Positions 8,953 through 18,668 of a stretch of DNA of 37,252 nucleotides are shown here, one piece after another; the first letter of the stretch is position 1, and every line of letters starts with the position of its first letter. A program made the position numbers and the translations under genes. Under the pieces are notes generated by a model. It saw only the letters and a list, made by a program, of their open reading frames with translations. It was not told where the DNA came from and searched no databases. This stretch comes from Octadecabacter sp. (GTDB lineage Bacteria; Pseudomonadota; Alphaproteobacteria; Rhodobacterales; Rhodobacteraceae), in contig JABBAI010000002.1 in NCBI GenBank assembly GCA_018608045.1, positions 1 to 37,252 of the forward strand, written 5' to 3'.

Positions 8953-8973
8953 ATTACTAATTACTAAATACTA
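8953..8973. repeat. Three tandem 7-bp repeats upstream of the lrp pair
   Basis: ATTACTA, ATTACTA and AATACTA lie head to tail at 8953-8959, 8960-8966 and 8967-8973, just six bases from the Lrp start codon in the lrp-ilvC divergent region. An AT-rich, short-period repeat here could be an operator for one of the Lrp proteins, or part of the lrp promoter. The repeat is seen directly; the function is inferred. Confidence 0.5.
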
Positions 8974-9077
8974 GAATAACAACTTCATTTTTACCGCTAA
9001 ACTTTTGACTTCATCCCTCGCCCTGCGCGCTTCTCTGCGTCATAAGCATCGCAACGAAACCGCTAAAAAGGATATGA

Positions 9078-10103
<1,026 letters not shown>

Positions 10104-10124
10104 GACGCCTTATTCAGCGTTCAG

Positions 10125-10151
10125 AAGGGCTCCGTTCGCGGGGCCCTTTTT
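10125..10151 (+). terminator. Intrinsic terminator of ilvC
   Basis: AAGGGCTCC at 10125-10133, loop GTTCGC, and GGGGCCCTT at 10140-10148 form a nine-bp stem with one G-U pair, ending in a T tract to 10151. It starts 21 bases after the ilvC stop and lies just before the stop of the convergent DUF2461 gene. Confidence 0.88.
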
Positions 10152-10159
10152 CGTGTGTC

Positions 10160-10813
10160 TTAAGTGAAATGGCGCACCAACGGGCTGGCGGCGCGAAACA
10201 CCTCAACCAGTTCATCCATGACATCATCGTCCATCAGTTGATCGTCGCTCAGGTCATGGCGACAACCAAGGCCCAACATTTTCAGATAGGGGGCTGCTGG
10301 GCCGTTCTCTTCAAACCCGTCCGGAACAACACCCACCTCTTTGCGACTGACAAGGCTGTCTGGGAACATCCCCTTGAAATCAGCTTCACCCAGAACGTCC
10401 GCCAGCCCGTCGGGGTCGTCAACCAAACGTGTGCGTAATCGGGCCAAAGCCATCTTAGAGGGCTGAAACAGGCCTGCGCCTGCATGACACTTCCCCGGTT
10501 CAATATGCAGATAATAGCCAAAATCCTCAGCCGCGTCGCCCGCATTGGCGAACACGTCAATGCCTATGCGGTACAGACCAGCCCCGACGCGTTCGCGCGG
10601 CTCTTGGAAGAATTTGGTGTAACTTTGCCTCGGCTTCAGGCGCACATCAGCGATGTTATGATCGAACCGGTCAGCATAGTCATGTAGCGTCATTGCGATG
10701 CCTGTGAAATTTCGCATCGCGTCATCACGTTCTACGCGGTGCGCATCCAGCCACGCCTTTTTGTTGTTCTGTGCAAGATCACTGAGGAAGGCAAACGTTT
10801 CTGGCTCAACCAT
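10160..10813 (-). CDS. DUF2461 / TIGR02453 family protein
   Basis: This 217-residue soluble protein shows the DUF2461 pattern: an N-terminal TFAFLSDLAQNNKKAWLDAH, then LKPRQSYTKFFQEPRERVGA, YYLHIEPGKCHAGAGLFQP and a C-terminal VEVFRAASPLVRHF. The family is widespread and has no established biochemical role. A ribosome-site-like AAGGAT lies nine bases before ATG 10813. The gene is convergent with ilvC and divergent from the DMT transporter gene across about 100 bp. No signal peptide is seen. Confidence 0.88.
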   Translation of the reverse strand: MVEPETFAFLSDLAQNNKKAWLDAHRVERDDAMRNFTGIAMTLHDYADRFDHNIADVRLKPRQSYTKFFQEPRERVGAGLYRIGIDVFANAGDAAEDFGYYLHIEPGKCHAGAGLFQPSKMALARLRTRLVDDPDGLADVLGEADFKGMFPDSLVSRKEVGVVPDGFEENGPAAPYLKMLGLGCRHDLSDDQLMDDDVMDELVEVFRAASPLVRHFT

Positions 10814-10914
10814 ATGATCGGAATCCTTTGGGTTAGAACGATGGTGTATTAAGACATCCTACGGCCAATCGCACCAATCAACCACGGATTTCCATCATAG
10901 GACTATCTATCTGC

Positions 10915-11847
10915 ATGGACATCAGCACGCCGCTCTGGTCCAAGCTAACTATGACCACACAACCCACCCTTTTTAACTGGCTGTCGATCCTGATACTTGG
11001 CCTTATCTGGGGCGGAACATTTATGGTCGTGGCGATCGCGCTTGAGGGATATGGCCCACTGACTGTCGCGTGTGCGCGCACGACGCTGGGCGCTGTGACG
11101 CTGCTGGTTTTGGTGCGTGCCATGGGGCGGGCGATGCCGACGGGGCGCGCTGTTTGGGGATATGTTGCGGTGATCGGTGTGTTGAACACCGCCTTGCCCT
11201 TTGCGCTTTTGTCATGGGGGCAGCAATACGTCCCATCAGCTTTTGCGGGTATTTCCATGGCCGCACTGCCATTGTTCGTGCTGCCCATGGCGCATCTGTT
11301 TTCGGATGAAAAAATGTCGGGCCGTAAGACGGCTGGCGTGATCCTTGGCTTTATCGGGGCCGCCGTTTTAATCGGGCCAGGGGCGCTTGATTTTTCCGAA
11401 GGATCGCTTGCCCTGCCGCAACTGGCCTGCCTTGCCGCGTCGTTGTCTTATGCCATCTCAAGCGTGCTTACGCGCCGCTGCCCACCAGTTGACAGTATTT
11501 CAATGGCTGCATTGACGTTGGTGGTAGGCGCAGTGTGCCTAATCCCGGCAATGCTCATGTTTGAAGGCGTGCCCACTTGGGTTGAAGGCCGCGCTGGTCC
11601 TGCAATCATATTCCTTGGCCTTGTGCCAACGGCATTTGCAGCCCTTTTGCGGATGCAAACAATTCGCACCGCGGGGTCCGTGTTTATGACGCTGGTGAAT
11701 TACCAGGTGCCCGTCTGGTCGATGATTTTCGGCGCATGGGTCTTGTCAGAGGTCCTACCGTTGCGCTTTTTTGTAGCGCTTGCGCTCATCTTGTGCGGAT
11801 TGGCAATCAGCCAATGGGCCGGCCTCAAGTCCCTACTTAAGCGTTAA
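10915..11847 (+). CDS. DMT-superfamily EamA transporter
   Basis: This 310-residue inner-membrane protein has ten hydrophobic segments in two EamA repeats. [20 protein letters not shown] and then a [12 protein letters not shown] segment open the first; [18 protein letters not shown] leads into the second. It probably exports amino acids or other metabolites; the substrate cannot be read. ATG 10951 ([10 protein letters not shown]) is an alternative start that drops twelve hydrophilic residues; neither start has a strong ribosome site, although TAGGAC lies upstream of 10915. Its last 11 bases overlap the 3' end of the convergent glmM. Confidence 0.88.
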   Translation: MDISTPLWSKLTMTTQPTLFNWLSILILGLIWGGTFMVVAIALEGYGPLTVACARTTLGAVTLLVLVRAMGRAMPTGRAVWGYVAVIGVLNTALPFALLSWGQQYVPSAFAGISMAALPLFVLPMAHLFSDEKMSGRKTAGVILGFIGAAVLIGPGALDFSEGSLALPQLACLAASLSYAISSVLTRRCPPVDSISMAALTLVVGAVCLIPAMLMFEGVPTWVEGRAGPAIIFLGLVPTAFAALLRMQTIRTAGSVFMTLVNYQVPVWSMIFGAWVLSEVLPLRFFVALALILCGLAISQWAGLKSLLKR

Positions 11848-13192
11848 CATTTGCCACCGCCTCGACCTCAGCGACGATGCCGTCCACGACGTCGTGCAGC
11901 ATCTTGTCATTCACACATTCGGCCATAACACGGATCAAAGGTTCCGTACCTGATTTGCGGATCAGCAAACGACCTTTGCCGACCAAATCCGCTTCGGCCT
12001 GCGCGATAGACGCTTGCACGCTTGGCGCGGACAATGGGTCGGCCCCGGCGCCGTAGCGCACATTTTTTAGAACCTGTGGCACTGTATCAAAGACGCGGCA
12101 CAGCTCAGACGCGGGCTTACCGGTTTCAATCATAGCGCTCAGGAACTGGAGCCCCGCCAGAAGACCATCACCTGTCGTTGCATAATCCGTCATGACGATA
12201 TGGCCAGATTGTTCACCGCCCAAGTTAAAGCCACCCGCGCGCATGGCTTCGACCACGTAGCGGTCACCAACATTCGTGCGCAGCAAGTTGAGCCCCTTGT
12301 CGCCCAAGAACCTTTCAAGCCCGAGGTTCGACATCACAGTCGCCACAAGGGTATCGCCGCCCAATATGCCCTTTTCCGCCCAACGGGACGCAAACAAACC
12401 CATAATCTGATCGCCATCCGCAACAGCACCGGTTTCGTCCAAGATCATCACGCGGTCCGCGTCACCATCCAAACAGATGCCAACGTCAGCGCCATGGGTC
12501 ACAATCGTTTCCGCGGCTGTGCGCGGTTCTGTCGATCCACACCCTTCGTTGATGTTGAAACCATTCGGCGCAACGCCAACAGGGATCACGGTTGCGCCCA
12601 GTTCCCATAGCAGTTCAGGTGCAACTTTGTGGCCCGCACCATTGGCACAATCAACCACAACCTTCAGGCCATCCAGCCGCATACCTGTCGGGAACGTCGA
12701 CTTCAGGCGTTCAGCATAGCGGAAACGACCGTCATCGATACGTTTGGCGCGCCCGATGTTGTTGGCCTGTGCGGGAACAATATCGCCCTCAAGCATGGCT
12801 TCGATCTCAAGCTCGGCTTCGTCAGACAGCTTAAAACCGTCTGGGCCGAAGAATTTGATACCATTGTCGACGGCCGGATTGTGGCTAGCAGAGATCATGA
12901 TGCCAAGGTCAGCGCGCATGGACGTCGTCAACAAACCAACACCGGGTGTCGGGATCGGCCCCAACAACAATACGTTCATGCCCGTGCTTGTCAGACCTGC
13001 GGTCAATGCGGATTCAAACATGTAACCGGACAATCGGGTGTCTTTGCCAATCACAACGCGGTGGCCGTTGGACCCGCCATTTCGAAAATATCGCCCCGCG
13101 GCGGCACCGATTTTTAGGGCCATATCAGCTGTCATTGGATACGTGTTTGCTGTTCCGCGCACACCGTCGGTTCCGAAAAATTTACGTGCCAT
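11837..13192 (-). CDS. glmM: Phosphoglucosamine mutase
   Basis: This 451-residue cytoplasmic enzyme interconverts glucosamine-6-phosphate and glucosamine-1-phosphate on the way to UDP-GlcNAc for peptidoglycan and lipid A. It begins [16 protein letters not shown]. The phosphoserine loop is [17 protein letters not shown] with Ser103 as the phosphorylated residue. The metal loop is CLDGDADRV, the sugar-binding loop GGEQSGHIV, and the phosphate-binding loop [17 protein letters not shown]. All are intact. It lies 18 bp after folP and is probably the last gene of a folB-folP-glmM operon. Confidence 0.98.
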   Translation of the reverse strand: MARKFFGTDGVRGTANTYPMTADMALKIGAAAGRYFRNGGSNGHRVVIGKDTRLSGYMFESALTAGLTSTGMNVLLLGPIPTPGVGLLTTSMRADLGIMISASHNPAVDNGIKFFGPDGFKLSDEAELEIEAMLEGDIVPAQANNIGRAKRIDDGRFRYAERLKSTFPTGMRLDGLKVVVDCANGAGHKVAPELLWELGATVIPVGVAPNGFNINEGCGSTEPRTAAETIVTHGADVGICLDGDADRVMILDETGAVADGDQIMGLFASRWAEKGILGGDTLVATVMSNLGLERFLGDKGLNLLRTNVGDRYVVEAMRAGGFNLGGEQSGHIVMTDYATTGDGLLAGLQFLSAMIETGKPASELCRVFDTVPQVLKNVRYGAGADPLSAPSVQASIAQAEADLVGKGRLLIRKSGTEPLIRVMAECVNDKMLHDVVDGIVAEVEAVANVNA

Positions 13193-13210
13193 AAAATAAA
13201 GTGCCTTTAA

Positions 13211-14206
13211 TCAATTCACTGCCAAGTGCAGGCTCATCGCCTGTCTTGTCTCGAGAGTATCATGGACACGCAGGACTTGCATACCTTGACGCACACCGTG
13301 CAGCGCAACGGCCACGGATCCGGAGATACGATCACGCGCTTCGGGCGCATTGCCGATTGTGCCAATAAACCGCTTGCGTGATGCGCCCAGAAGAACAGGG
13401 CATCCAAGCCCATGAAAAATAGACAGGTTTTTCAAAAGTAGGAGGTTATGGTCAAGTGTCTTTCCAAACCCGATCCCGGGATCAACCACAATCCGCGACC
13501 GGCAAATCCCCGCCGTTTCCGCAAGGTCAACCTGCGTCTGAAGGACGTCAAAAACGTCAAGTGTGACGTCATCGTAGTGCGGCGCGTCCTGCATTGTGGC
13601 CGGATCACCCTGTGCATGCATCAAGCAAATTGGGGCACCCGACGCCGCGGCAACGCGCGCCATATCAGCGTCATAAGTCATCGCTGATACGTCGTTAATA
13701 AGGGCGGCACCGCTGTCCAACGCCGCGCGCGCCACGCGGGCCTTGCGCGTATCGATTGATATCGGCACGCTATCTTGCGCCGTAAGCGCGGCAATTACAG
13801 GGGCCGTGCGCGCAATTTCATCGTCTGTATCCACGGTTAGCGCACCCGGCCGCGTGCTTTCGCCACCGATATCAAGGATATCTGCACCATCTGCCATCAT
13901 CTGGCGCGCTTGGGCCAAGGCCGCATCTGGCGCAGAAAACAAACCGCCATCTGAAAAGCTGTCAGGGGTCACATTCAAAATCCCCATAATGCGCGGGGTG
14001 TCCATCGTCAGGCCCGCAATGTCAGCGCGCGGCGATGTCAGGCGATGCAATACCTCTGCGGGAATGTCAGCCGCTTGTACCAAAGTGGATGCGCATCCGC
14101 GTTCAAGGCGTTCAGCATGGGTGAACCAACACCAACCGCCCGCCAGTGCGTGGGCCGTGTCAGGGCGATAGGGGTCTGTCATCGCGATGGGACGATAGTA
14201 GACCAT
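13211..14206 (-). CDS. folP: Dihydropteroate synthase
   Basis: This 331-residue enzyme condenses p-aminobenzoate with dihydropterin pyrophosphate. The TIM-barrel core begins at about residue 71 with IMGILNVTPDSFSDGGLF, followed by DILDIGGESTRPGA, an ISIDTRKARVARAALDSGAA segment, LINDVSAMTYD, and VVDPGIGFGKTLDHNLLLL. The pterin-pyrophosphate arginine is in LLGASRKRFIGTIG. About 70 residues precede the core, as I recall is usual in Rhodobacteraceae. The ATG follows the folB stop TAA without a gap. Target enzyme of sulfonamides. Confidence 0.97.
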   Translation of the reverse strand: MVYYRPIAMTDPYRPDTAHALAGGWCWFTHAERLERGCASTLVQAADIPAEVLHRLTSPRADIAGLTMDTPRIMGILNVTPDSFSDGGLFSAPDAALAQARQMMADGADILDIGGESTRPGALTVDTDDEIARTAPVIAALTAQDSVPISIDTRKARVARAALDSGAALINDVSAMTYDADMARVAAASGAPICLMHAQGDPATMQDAPHYDDVTLDVFDVLQTQVDLAETAGICRSRIVVDPGIGFGKTLDHNLLLLKNLSIFHGLGCPVLLGASRKRFIGTIGNAPEARDRISGSVAVALHGVRQGMQVLRVHDTLETRQAMSLHLAVN

Positions 14207-15115
14207 TTATAACGTCCGCACGGGCACATTGCAGATCGGGGCGTCATCGCCGATCACCACCAATTCAAGCGCCTGCATTTGCCCTGCAAACCACGCCACC
14301 AGCGCAAGCGCATCCGCCGCCTGCGCGCTGGGGCCATCGACCGCATCCAGTACGATCTTGCTAGGGGCCCAGACACAAATCTGGCCGTTTTTCATGGCCC
14401 AATCCAATTCGGTGCGCGTTCCGACAACAACGCAGCGTTTGTCGCGCCCCGCCAACACCCAGGCGTTCTGTTCAATCGCGAGCAGGTCAATCCGTCGCTG
14501 TGCCATGGCGATGCGCGTTGACGGGGCGGGTACACCCCCTGCCCCGACACAGAAAATCAAAGGCACATCGTCTTTGGCTAAATCATCAATCAACGTCGAC
14601 ACATCACCGCGCGCCATCGCGTCATTGGACAAATACACGACACGCGGATGGGGATCTTCGACAGTTTCAACAGCGGCAACATCCGTGCCGCCTTGTTCGC
14701 GCACAATTTCAACGCCCAACGAATGCGGGCCGCGGTCAATCTTTTCAATCCGCACAAAGACGCGCAACGCCTGCGGTTCGAGCAAAATACGTTCTGCCAC
14801 CCGCGCGGCCAGTGTTTCCAGAAGGTTCAGCCTCTCAGCACCGAGTTCCGCGTCAATCGCCTCAGTCACGCGATCATAGGACAGAATACGATCCACATCG
14901 TCATCCATAGCGCCACTCAGTGGGGCAACTTCGACGACGACATTGAATTTTATGCGTTGCAGCGTACCGCGTTCGGCCTGAAACGCACCGATTTCAACTT
15001 CGGTGATGTAGTCGCGCAAAGAAATACGATCACGCAGGCCTTCACTGCCACTCGGTGACGTGGCCTCGGCCCTCTCGGATGGGTGGGCAAAAGCCAATTT
15101 GGTGTCGTTGCTCAT
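14207..15115 (-). CDS. folB: Dihydroneopterin aldolase with a C-terminal extension of unknown function
   Basis: Residues about 30-140 form a FolB domain: DRISLRDYITEVEIGAFQAE, RIKFNVVVEVAPL, LSYDRVTEAI, LNLLETLAARVAERIL and VRIEKIDRGPHSLGVEIVRE. It should cleave dihydroneopterin to hydroxymethyl-dihydropterin and glycolaldehyde. Typical FolB is near 120 residues, but this protein has 302. The extra half (about 155-302) opens RVVYLSNDAMARGDVSTLID and includes LIFCVGAGGVPAP, ALALVAWFAGQMQAL and a final VVIGDDAPICNVPVRTL, an alpha/beta-looking module I cannot assign. folP and glmM follow directly. Confidence 0.92.
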   Translation of the reverse strand: MSNDTKLAFAHPSERAEATSPSGSEGLRDRISLRDYITEVEIGAFQAERGTLQRIKFNVVVEVAPLSGAMDDDVDRILSYDRVTEAIDAELGAERLNLLETLAARVAERILLEPQALRVFVRIEKIDRGPHSLGVEIVREQGGTDVAAVETVEDPHPRVVYLSNDAMARGDVSTLIDDLAKDDVPLIFCVGAGGVPAPSTRIAMAQRRIDLLAIEQNAWVLAGRDKRCVVVGTRTELDWAMKNGQICVWAPSKIVLDAVDGPSAQAADALALVAWFAGQMQALELVVIGDDAPICNVPVRTL

Positions 15116-15205
15116 CTCATAGTCCTTACGCGTGGTCTGCGTGCAATACTAAGACTGCATCACGCAAACAAGCATCTAACGCGCCACACGGTGGGGTGGA
15201 TGCGA

Positions 15206-15874
15206 CTAGGACTGGCGATAAAAATGGTGCGATCCGATTGTTGTGGTGCGCGGGAACACACGCGCCCAACGCGGATTGACCGCACGGGTGTGATAATGTG
15301 TGGCCCCATCCGTCAATTGACGCGGCGCCCCGTCGACCAACAAACGCGCAACTTTACCGACCTTGGCCCAAGCTGCGGGTTCGTGAATGACTTCTGCGTT
15401 TCCGTCACAGGTATAGGTGAACTGGCACGCAAACTTTCGGCCTGTTCCCTGATTGATCACGCCGCACAATGTGTTGGGGTAACGCGCGGAATCCACACGG
15501 TTCATGATGACTTCACCGACCGCAAACATGCCGCGCACGCTTTCGCCGCGGGCTTCAAAATACAGCGCCTCTGCAAGGCAGCGCCACTGCTCTCCTCCGG
15601 ATGCTGTGGGTTGGCCGTTCAAAAACGCAACGTCGTAGGTAATGATGTCGGGGGCTATGGGAATGTTGCCCGCGGACGCAGGTGGGACAGCCGTTAGGAC
15701 TGCAATGCGAACATCGGGGACCTGTTGGATGGCCGCGCGTTCCTGGCCAAGCAGGGCGCCGAGGCGTGCGGCCAACACATCGTCAGCCTGCGCCGGAGCA
15801 CCCATGCACAAAATAGCAAAAACAGCTGCACCAAACGATCCACCAAAAACCCGCATCAACATCATCATATCCAA
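15206..15874 (-). CDS. Secreted cell-wall hydrolase, SleB family (Hydrolase_2)
   Basis: The 222-residue protein has a signal peptide (hydrophobic stretch to about residue 30, ending GAPAQA) and a C-terminal SleB/Hydrolase_2 domain. That domain contains CLAEALYFEARGESVRGMFA with the predicted catalytic glutamate, VGEVIMNRVDSARYPNTLCG, and THYHTRAVNPRW. It probably cuts peptidoglycan glycan strands in the periplasm. In non-sporulating bacteria this family serves growth or remodelling. ATG at residue 7 (MRVFGG) is an alternative start. It lies about 90 bp downstream of nothing on its own strand and ahead of folB, whose transcription may be separate. Confidence 0.88.
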   Translation of the reverse strand: MDMMMLMRVFGGSFGAAVFAILCMGAPAQADDVLAARLGALLGQERAAIQQVPDVRIAVLTAVPPASAGNIPIAPDIITYDVAFLNGQPTASGGEQWRCLAEALYFEARGESVRGMFAVGEVIMNRVDSARYPNTLCGVINQGTGRKFACQFTYTCDGNAEVIHEPAAWAKVGKVARLLVDGAPRQLTDGATHYHTRAVNPRWARVFPRTTTIGSHHFYRQS

Positions 15875-16049
15875 ACCGAAACGTGGTCAGCCCCACGCAA
15901 GCGCCCTGCCCATAAGGGAAAGAATGCCAATCGTCTAGGACCCGCCCCCGTGGCAGAGCGGCACACCGATGCAGTTAAAGCACAGCATCAACAAAAGAGC
16001 ACAACATATTGGGGCTATTACACTTTCAGACGTCAGCCCTAGGGAAGTA

Positions 16050-18599
16050 CTAAAGGCCTAACTTATCTTTCAGCGCCAATTGGGCAGCGGAAAGTCGCGC
16101 AACTGGCACACGAAACGGTGAACAGGACACATAGTCAAAGCCCTGTGCGCGACAAAACGCGATAGCGTTGGTGTCGCCGCCATGTTCGCCACAAATGGAC
16201 AATGTCACATCAGGACGTCCTTTGCGGCCGCGTTCAGCGCCCAGTTTCAGCAGTTCCCCCACGCCCTCAATATCAAGGGTATGGAACGGATCTTCTTCGT
16301 AGACTTTCTGTTTGACGTAGTCGGACATGAACTTGCCAGCGTCGTCACGCGACAAACCATAGGTCATCTGGGTAAGGTCATTTGTTCCAAACGACAGGAA
16401 GGCCGCATGTTCGGCGATGTCTTCTGCCCGCAATGCCGCGCGCGGCGTTTCAACCATCACGCCAAGCTTGTAGTCAAAATCCACACCCGTTTCAGCACGT
16501 ACTGCCGCGGCAACCGCATCAACGCGCGATTGCACCAATTCGACTTCGCGCATGGCGCTAACCAATGGGATCATGATTTCAGGCACGACGGCATCGCCCT
16601 CAGCGCAGATCGCTGCGGTTGCCTCAAAGATCGCGCGCGCTTGCATGTCGTAAATCTCGGGCACCGTGATTCCCAGACGCACACCGCGCTGGCCCAGCAT
16701 GGGGTTATATTCGGACAAATCATCTACACGTGCAGTGATTTGGGCCAACGGAACATCAAGAACCTCTGCGAGTTCGCGCATTCCCGATTTGCCAGCTGGC
16801 AGAAATTCATGCAAAGGCGCGTCAAACAGACGGATGCAGACGGGTTGACCGCGCATAATGCGGAACAATTCCTTAAAATCAGCGCGTTGGAGTGGCAAAA
16901 GCCTCTCTAGCACTGCGGCGAGGCCCTCTGCTTTTTCAGCAAAAATCATTTCGCGCATTAGATCAACGCGGTCACCATCAAAGAACATATGCTCTGTGCG
17001 GCACAGCCCGATACCTTCTGCGTTAAAATTGCGCGCCGTCTGCGCATCCGCTGGCGTGTCCGCATTGGCGCGAATACCGATGTCACGCACTTCATCCGCC
17101 CAAGACAGCAAGGTCTGAAACGCATCATCAAGCGCGGCCTCAAGCATCGCGGGCTGACCCGCAAGCATCTGGCCCGTGGTGCCATCCACCGTCACCATGT
17201 CCCCCGCCTTGAACTTTCGCCCATCAGGCACTGTGATTTCACGGCTCTTTTCGTCGATGTCCAAATCTGCCGCGCCAACGATACACGGCAACCCGATACC
17301 CCGCCCGATCACCGCCGCATGGCTTGTAACGCCACCGCGCAACGTCACAACGGCCGCAGCCGCATGCATCCCGCGAATATCTTCTGGCGTGGTTTCACGG
17401 CGCACCAGAACACAAGGTTCTTCGCGTGCGGCGCTGGCTTGGGCCTCATTCGCGCTAAACACCAACCGCCCGCTCGCAGCCCCTGGGCTGGCCGGGATCC
17501 CGCGCACCAAAAAGTCGCGCTTGGCACTGCGATCCACCTGACGGTGCAGCAATTCAGACAGCGCAGCAGGCTGAACCCGCATAACTGCTTCTTCTTTCGG
17601 GATCACACCGGACGTTGCCAGATCAACGGCAATTCGGACTGCGGCGCGGCTGGATCGTTGAACACGGATCGCATCAAGAATCGTAAGCTCTCCGTTGCGC
17701 AAGATGAACTTGATTTCCATCTCTTCGCGCAACCGAATACGCCCTAACGCACCGAATTCAATCAGTTTTCGAAATACTTCGGGTGCCTCTTCCTCAAGCG
17801 ACGGACCGCGTTTGTCCCGCGTGAGATAAATTGCATCCGCACTATCGCGGATCGTTTCTGTGTGGGTGGCTTGGGGCGCGAACCGCCCCTTAATCTGCGC
17901 GACGCCTGTCGTGTGATCGACAAACTGGATCACACCAGACCCTGAAATACCGGCCCCCATCGCCAATGCCATTTCCTGCACGACCAACCCGAGCCCAGCA
18001 TCAGCCGGCGCCCCCTTGGCTTGGCGCAAAAGCCGTGCAGTCGTGCCTTCCCATGTGCGGGCCATGGATCGCAGAACTTCACGCAACTGTTCGCCTGCGT
18101 TTTGTGGGAATGCAGCGTCCATTTCGACTTCATAGGTGGCCAGCATCGCCTTTAATGCGTCCGAAGACGGCTGATCGGGAAGGTGGAATTCTTCGGGATC
18201 GAGGCGCGCAACTTCGACCGCAAACGACTGGATATAGCGCATATAAAGCTTCGTTGCGGGGTCTTCGCCCAAGACGTCACACAGCTGCGCATGCTTGGCG
18301 TCATTCATCCCGATATTGAGCATCGCGCCCGGACCACCCCAATCGGGGTCCATGCTGCTGGGGCGCACGGACAACAATGGCCCCTCTTCAAAATGGCGTA
18401 AAATCTGGGGGATATGAGCCGCTTGTCCCGCCGCAATCGCGCGAACTGCATCAAAAGACAAGGCCACAGTCGTCGGAACAGGCATGTCCAAACGGATCAA
18501 ACGTTGCAGACATTTCGCCCGCCCACCATGAACGTCCGCGGCCATTTGCGCGGTTTTCGTGACGTGACACATATCTTTAAGAGTGATAACTTTCTGCAC
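16050..18599 (-). CDS. ppdK: Pyruvate, phosphate dikinase-like PEP synthase (divergent)
   Basis: The domain order is that of PpdK: an ATP-grasp-like N-terminal part, a swivelling phosphohistidine domain (GGVTSHAAVIGRGIGLPCIV, His about residue 427) and a TIM-barrel pyruvate/PEP domain (GLCRTEHMFF, RLFDAPLHEF, GVMVETPRA, FGTNDLTQMTYGLSRDD, SICGEHGGD with catalytic Cys about 803). It would interconvert pyruvate, ATP, Pi and PEP, AMP, PPi. The N-terminal glycine loop is unusual: the usual SMPGMMDT stretch is replaced by DWGGPGAML. GTG 18599 has AAGGG eight bases upstream and is preferred to ATG 18626, which has none. It follows glyS on the same strand. Confidence 0.88.
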   Translation of the reverse strand: MQKVITLKDMCHVTKTAQMAADVHGGRAKCLQRLIRLDMPVPTTVALSFDAVRAIAAGQAAHIPQILRHFEEGPLLSVRPSSMDPDWGGPGAMLNIGMNDAKHAQLCDVLGEDPATKLYMRYIQSFAVEVARLDPEEFHLPDQPSSDALKAMLATYEVEMDAAFPQNAGEQLREVLRSMARTWEGTTARLLRQAKGAPADAGLGLVVQEMALAMGAGISGSGVIQFVDHTTGVAQIKGRFAPQATHTETIRDSADAIYLTRDKRGPSLEEEAPEVFRKLIEFGALGRIRLREEMEIKFILRNGELTILDAIRVQRSSRAAVRIAVDLATSGVIPKEEAVMRVQPAALSELLHRQVDRSAKRDFLVRGIPASPGAASGRLVFSANEAQASAAREEPCVLVRRETTPEDIRGMHAAAAVVTLRGGVTSHAAVIGRGIGLPCIVGAADLDIDEKSREITVPDGRKFKAGDMVTVDGTTGQMLAGQPAMLEAALDDAFQTLLSWADEVRDIGIRANADTPADAQTARNFNAEGIGLCRTEHMFFDGDRVDLMREMIFAEKAEGLAAVLERLLPLQRADFKELFRIMRGQPVCIRLFDAPLHEFLPAGKSGMRELAEVLDVPLAQITARVDDLSEYNPMLGQRGVRLGITVPEIYDMQARAIFEATAAICAEGDAVVPEIMIPLVSAMREVELVQSRVDAVAAAVRAETGVDFDYKLGVMVETPRAALRAEDIAEHAAFLSFGTNDLTQMTYGLSRDDAGKFMSDYVKQKVYEEDPFHTLDIEGVGELLKLGAERGRKGRPDVTLSICGEHGGDTNAIAFCRAQGFDYVSCSPFRVPVARLSAAQLALKDKLGL

Positions 18600-18668
18600 T
18601 GCGGCATCCCTTCTGTCAGGCACCATAGACAGGTGCGCTGACAGGGCAAGGATTACCTTTAGACGGTC

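Noticed and set aside
9001-9060. Possible ilvC promoter with TTGACT at 9005
   Set aside because: No acceptable -10 box at 16-18 bp spacing; CATAAG is too far away.
15945-16020. tRNA-like stretch (GTGGCAGAGCGGC followed by short pairings)
   Set aside because: There is no T-arm GGTTCGA motif, no consistent acceptor stem and no anticodon arm of the right size.
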